A DNA stretch of 6,248 bases from Actinomycetota bacterium (GTDB lineage Bacteria > Actinomycetota > Thermoleophilia > Gaiellales > Gaiellaceae), in contig JACDGR010000212.1 of the NCBI GenBank assembly GCA_013821525.1, positions 1 through 6,248 of the forward strand, in the 5' to 3' direction. This document shows positions 5,535-6,248 of the stretch, piece by piece. Both the position numbers and the translations under genes were made by a program. Under the pieces are notes generated by a model. That model did not search any database, was not told the origin of the DNA, and saw only the letters and a list, made by a program, of their open reading frames with translations. Position 1 is the first letter of the stretch; each line of letters starts with the position of its first letter.

Positions 5535-6248
5535 TTGGCGGTCGCACTTCAGATCCTCGCGAGCGGGTTTGCGGCCGGCGCCGTCTACGGCCTCGTCGCC
5601 GTCGGTCACTCGATCGTCTTTCGGCTGACCGGCGTCGTTCACTTCGCCTTCGGTGAGCTGATCGCGCTGGGGGTGTTCGTGACGCTCGTCGTCGCCGCCG
5701 GCTCCGGGCCAGTCTCTCAGACGAGCGTGGGCGGCTTGCGGTTCTTGCTCGCACTGCTCGTGGGCCTCGTGGTCACCGCGGCGGCGAGCGCAGGCTCGTA
5801 CTTCCTCGCAATCGAGCCCTATCGTGCCCGTGGCTCCGTGATCGGCTGGGTCGGTGCGTCCCTCGCCGTAGCGTTCGCGATTCGCACGATGCTGGTCGTC
5901 TTCTTCGACCGGCCGGCGTACGTCTTCCCCGATCCGCTCCCATTCAGGGATGTCGGTGACGGCGGGTTCTGGCACGTCGGCGGTGCGACGATCCAGGTGC
6001 GTTCGCTCTTCGTCGCGGCTGCCGCACTCTTGTTGGCTGCGATCGGCGCGCGGTTGCTGCAGCGCACGCGGTTCGGCCGCGCGCTCGAGGCGATCGCGCA
6101 AGATTTCGACGCGGCCGTGCTCGTCGGTCTACCGGTCGCCCGGCTGATCGGGATCGCGTTCGCGCTCGCCGGGGCGTGGGCCGGGCTCGCGGCGGTGCTC
6201 GCCGCCCCCTCGGCTGCCTTCGATCCCGACACCGCGGCGCGGTACGGG
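5535..6248 (+). CDS. livH: Branched-chain amino acid ABC transporter permease, LivH-like; 3' end beyond window
   Basis: An open frame of 238 codons runs to the right edge; LivH proteins are usually about 290-310 residues, so roughly the last fifth is missing. It encodes an inner-membrane permease subunit that would work with LivM, LivG/LivF ATPases and a periplasmic or lipoprotein binding protein. Hydrophobic segments lie near 5-28, 34-55, 68-92, 101-124, 155-173 and 203-224. Family landmarks are the GAVYGLVAVG helix (15-24), VVHFAFGE (34-41; usually V-NFAHGE or NFAQGE) and the cytoplasmic EAA-like loop RFGRALEAIAQDFDAAVLVGL (179-199). An in-frame TGA at 5526-5528 forces the start to be at or after 5529; TTG at 5535 is the first start codon and fits the family N-terminus, with weak GAGTGAG 5 bases upstream. 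Substrate cannot be told from the permease. It diverges from the aro operon, and other transporter genes are expected to its right. Confidence 0.87.
   Translation, partial: MAVALQILASGFAAGAVYGLVAVGHSIVFRLTGVVHFAFGELIALGVFVTLVVAAGSGPVSQTSVGGLRFLLALLVGLVVTAAASAGSYFLAIEPYRARGSVIGWVGASLAVAFAIRTMLVVFFDRPAYVFPDPLPFRDVGDGGFWHVGGATIQVRSLFVAAAALLLAAIGARLLQRTRFGRALEAIAQDFDAAVLVGLPVARLIGIAFALAGAWAGLAAVLAAPSAAFDPDTAARYG

Noticed and set aside
5455..5754. N-terminal extension of chorismate synthase upstream of 5454
   Set aside because: The extension is Arg/Ser-rich, runs antisense to the permease gene, and the GESHG motif belongs near residue 9 of the protein starting at 5454.
5451..6101. 216-codon minus-strand frame with acidic, repetitive composition
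   Set aside because: It is antisense to the LivH-like permease, whose membrane pattern and family motifs are clear; no homology recognised.
1..6248. CRISPR array, tRNA, insertion sequence or phage element
   Set aside because: No regularly spaced repeats, tRNA-like cloverleaf, transposase motifs or terminal inverted repeats were seen; the window is nearly fully packed with housekeeping genes.

Overview
The window is GC-rich (about two-thirds G+C by eye), strongly G/C-biased at third codon positions, and uses TTG starts. It most resembles a high-GC actinobacterium. The gene order chorismate synthase, shikimate kinase/3-dehydroquinate synthase, type II dehydroquinase, Xaa-Pro peptidase, EF-P matches the conserved actinobacterial aroC-aroK-aroB-aroQ-pepQ-efp cluster seen, for example, in Mycobacterium. 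The fused aroK-aroB gene and the gene downstream of efp make it differ from Mycobacterium and Streptomyces. A deep lineage such as Thermoleophilia (Gaiellales/Solirubrobacterales) is a reasonable guess, but no rRNA or marker here proves it.

Layout. From 5454 down to 1, everything lies on the minus strand and reads as one tightly packed operon: aroC (4387-5454), a fused aroK-aroB (2966-4396), aroQ (2529-2966), a TTG-started M24 Xaa-Pro aminopeptidase (1496-2536), efp (913-1479), and a carboxyltransferase-like gene (1-855) that runs off the left edge. The first four genes overlap by 1 to 10 bases. efp follows after 16 bases and the last gene after 57. An 80-base divergent spacer (5455-5534) separates the operon from a plus-strand gene (5535-6248, open at the right edge) for a branched-chain amino acid ABC transporter permease of the LivH type.

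Function. aroB, aroQ, aroK and aroC supply four of the seven shikimate-pathway steps: DAHP to dehydroquinate, dehydroquinate to dehydroshikimate, shikimate to shikimate-3-phosphate, and EPSP to chorismate. The peptidase and EF-P are both proline-linked: one removes residues before proline, the other relieves ribosome stalling at polyproline.

The most unusual item is the gene at 1-855. It is clearly homologous to the biotin-dependent carboxyltransferase domain of pyruvate carboxylase, transcarboxylase 5S and oxaloacetate decarboxylase alpha. Yet all four metal ligands, including the carbamylated lysine, are replaced, as are the catalytic Thr and a biotin-site Tyr. The substrate-binding Arg/Gln positions survive. 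It looks like a maintained pseudoenzyme or a protein with new chemistry, in the place where Mycobacterium has nusB and where efp-linked accB/accC genes sit in many other bacteria.
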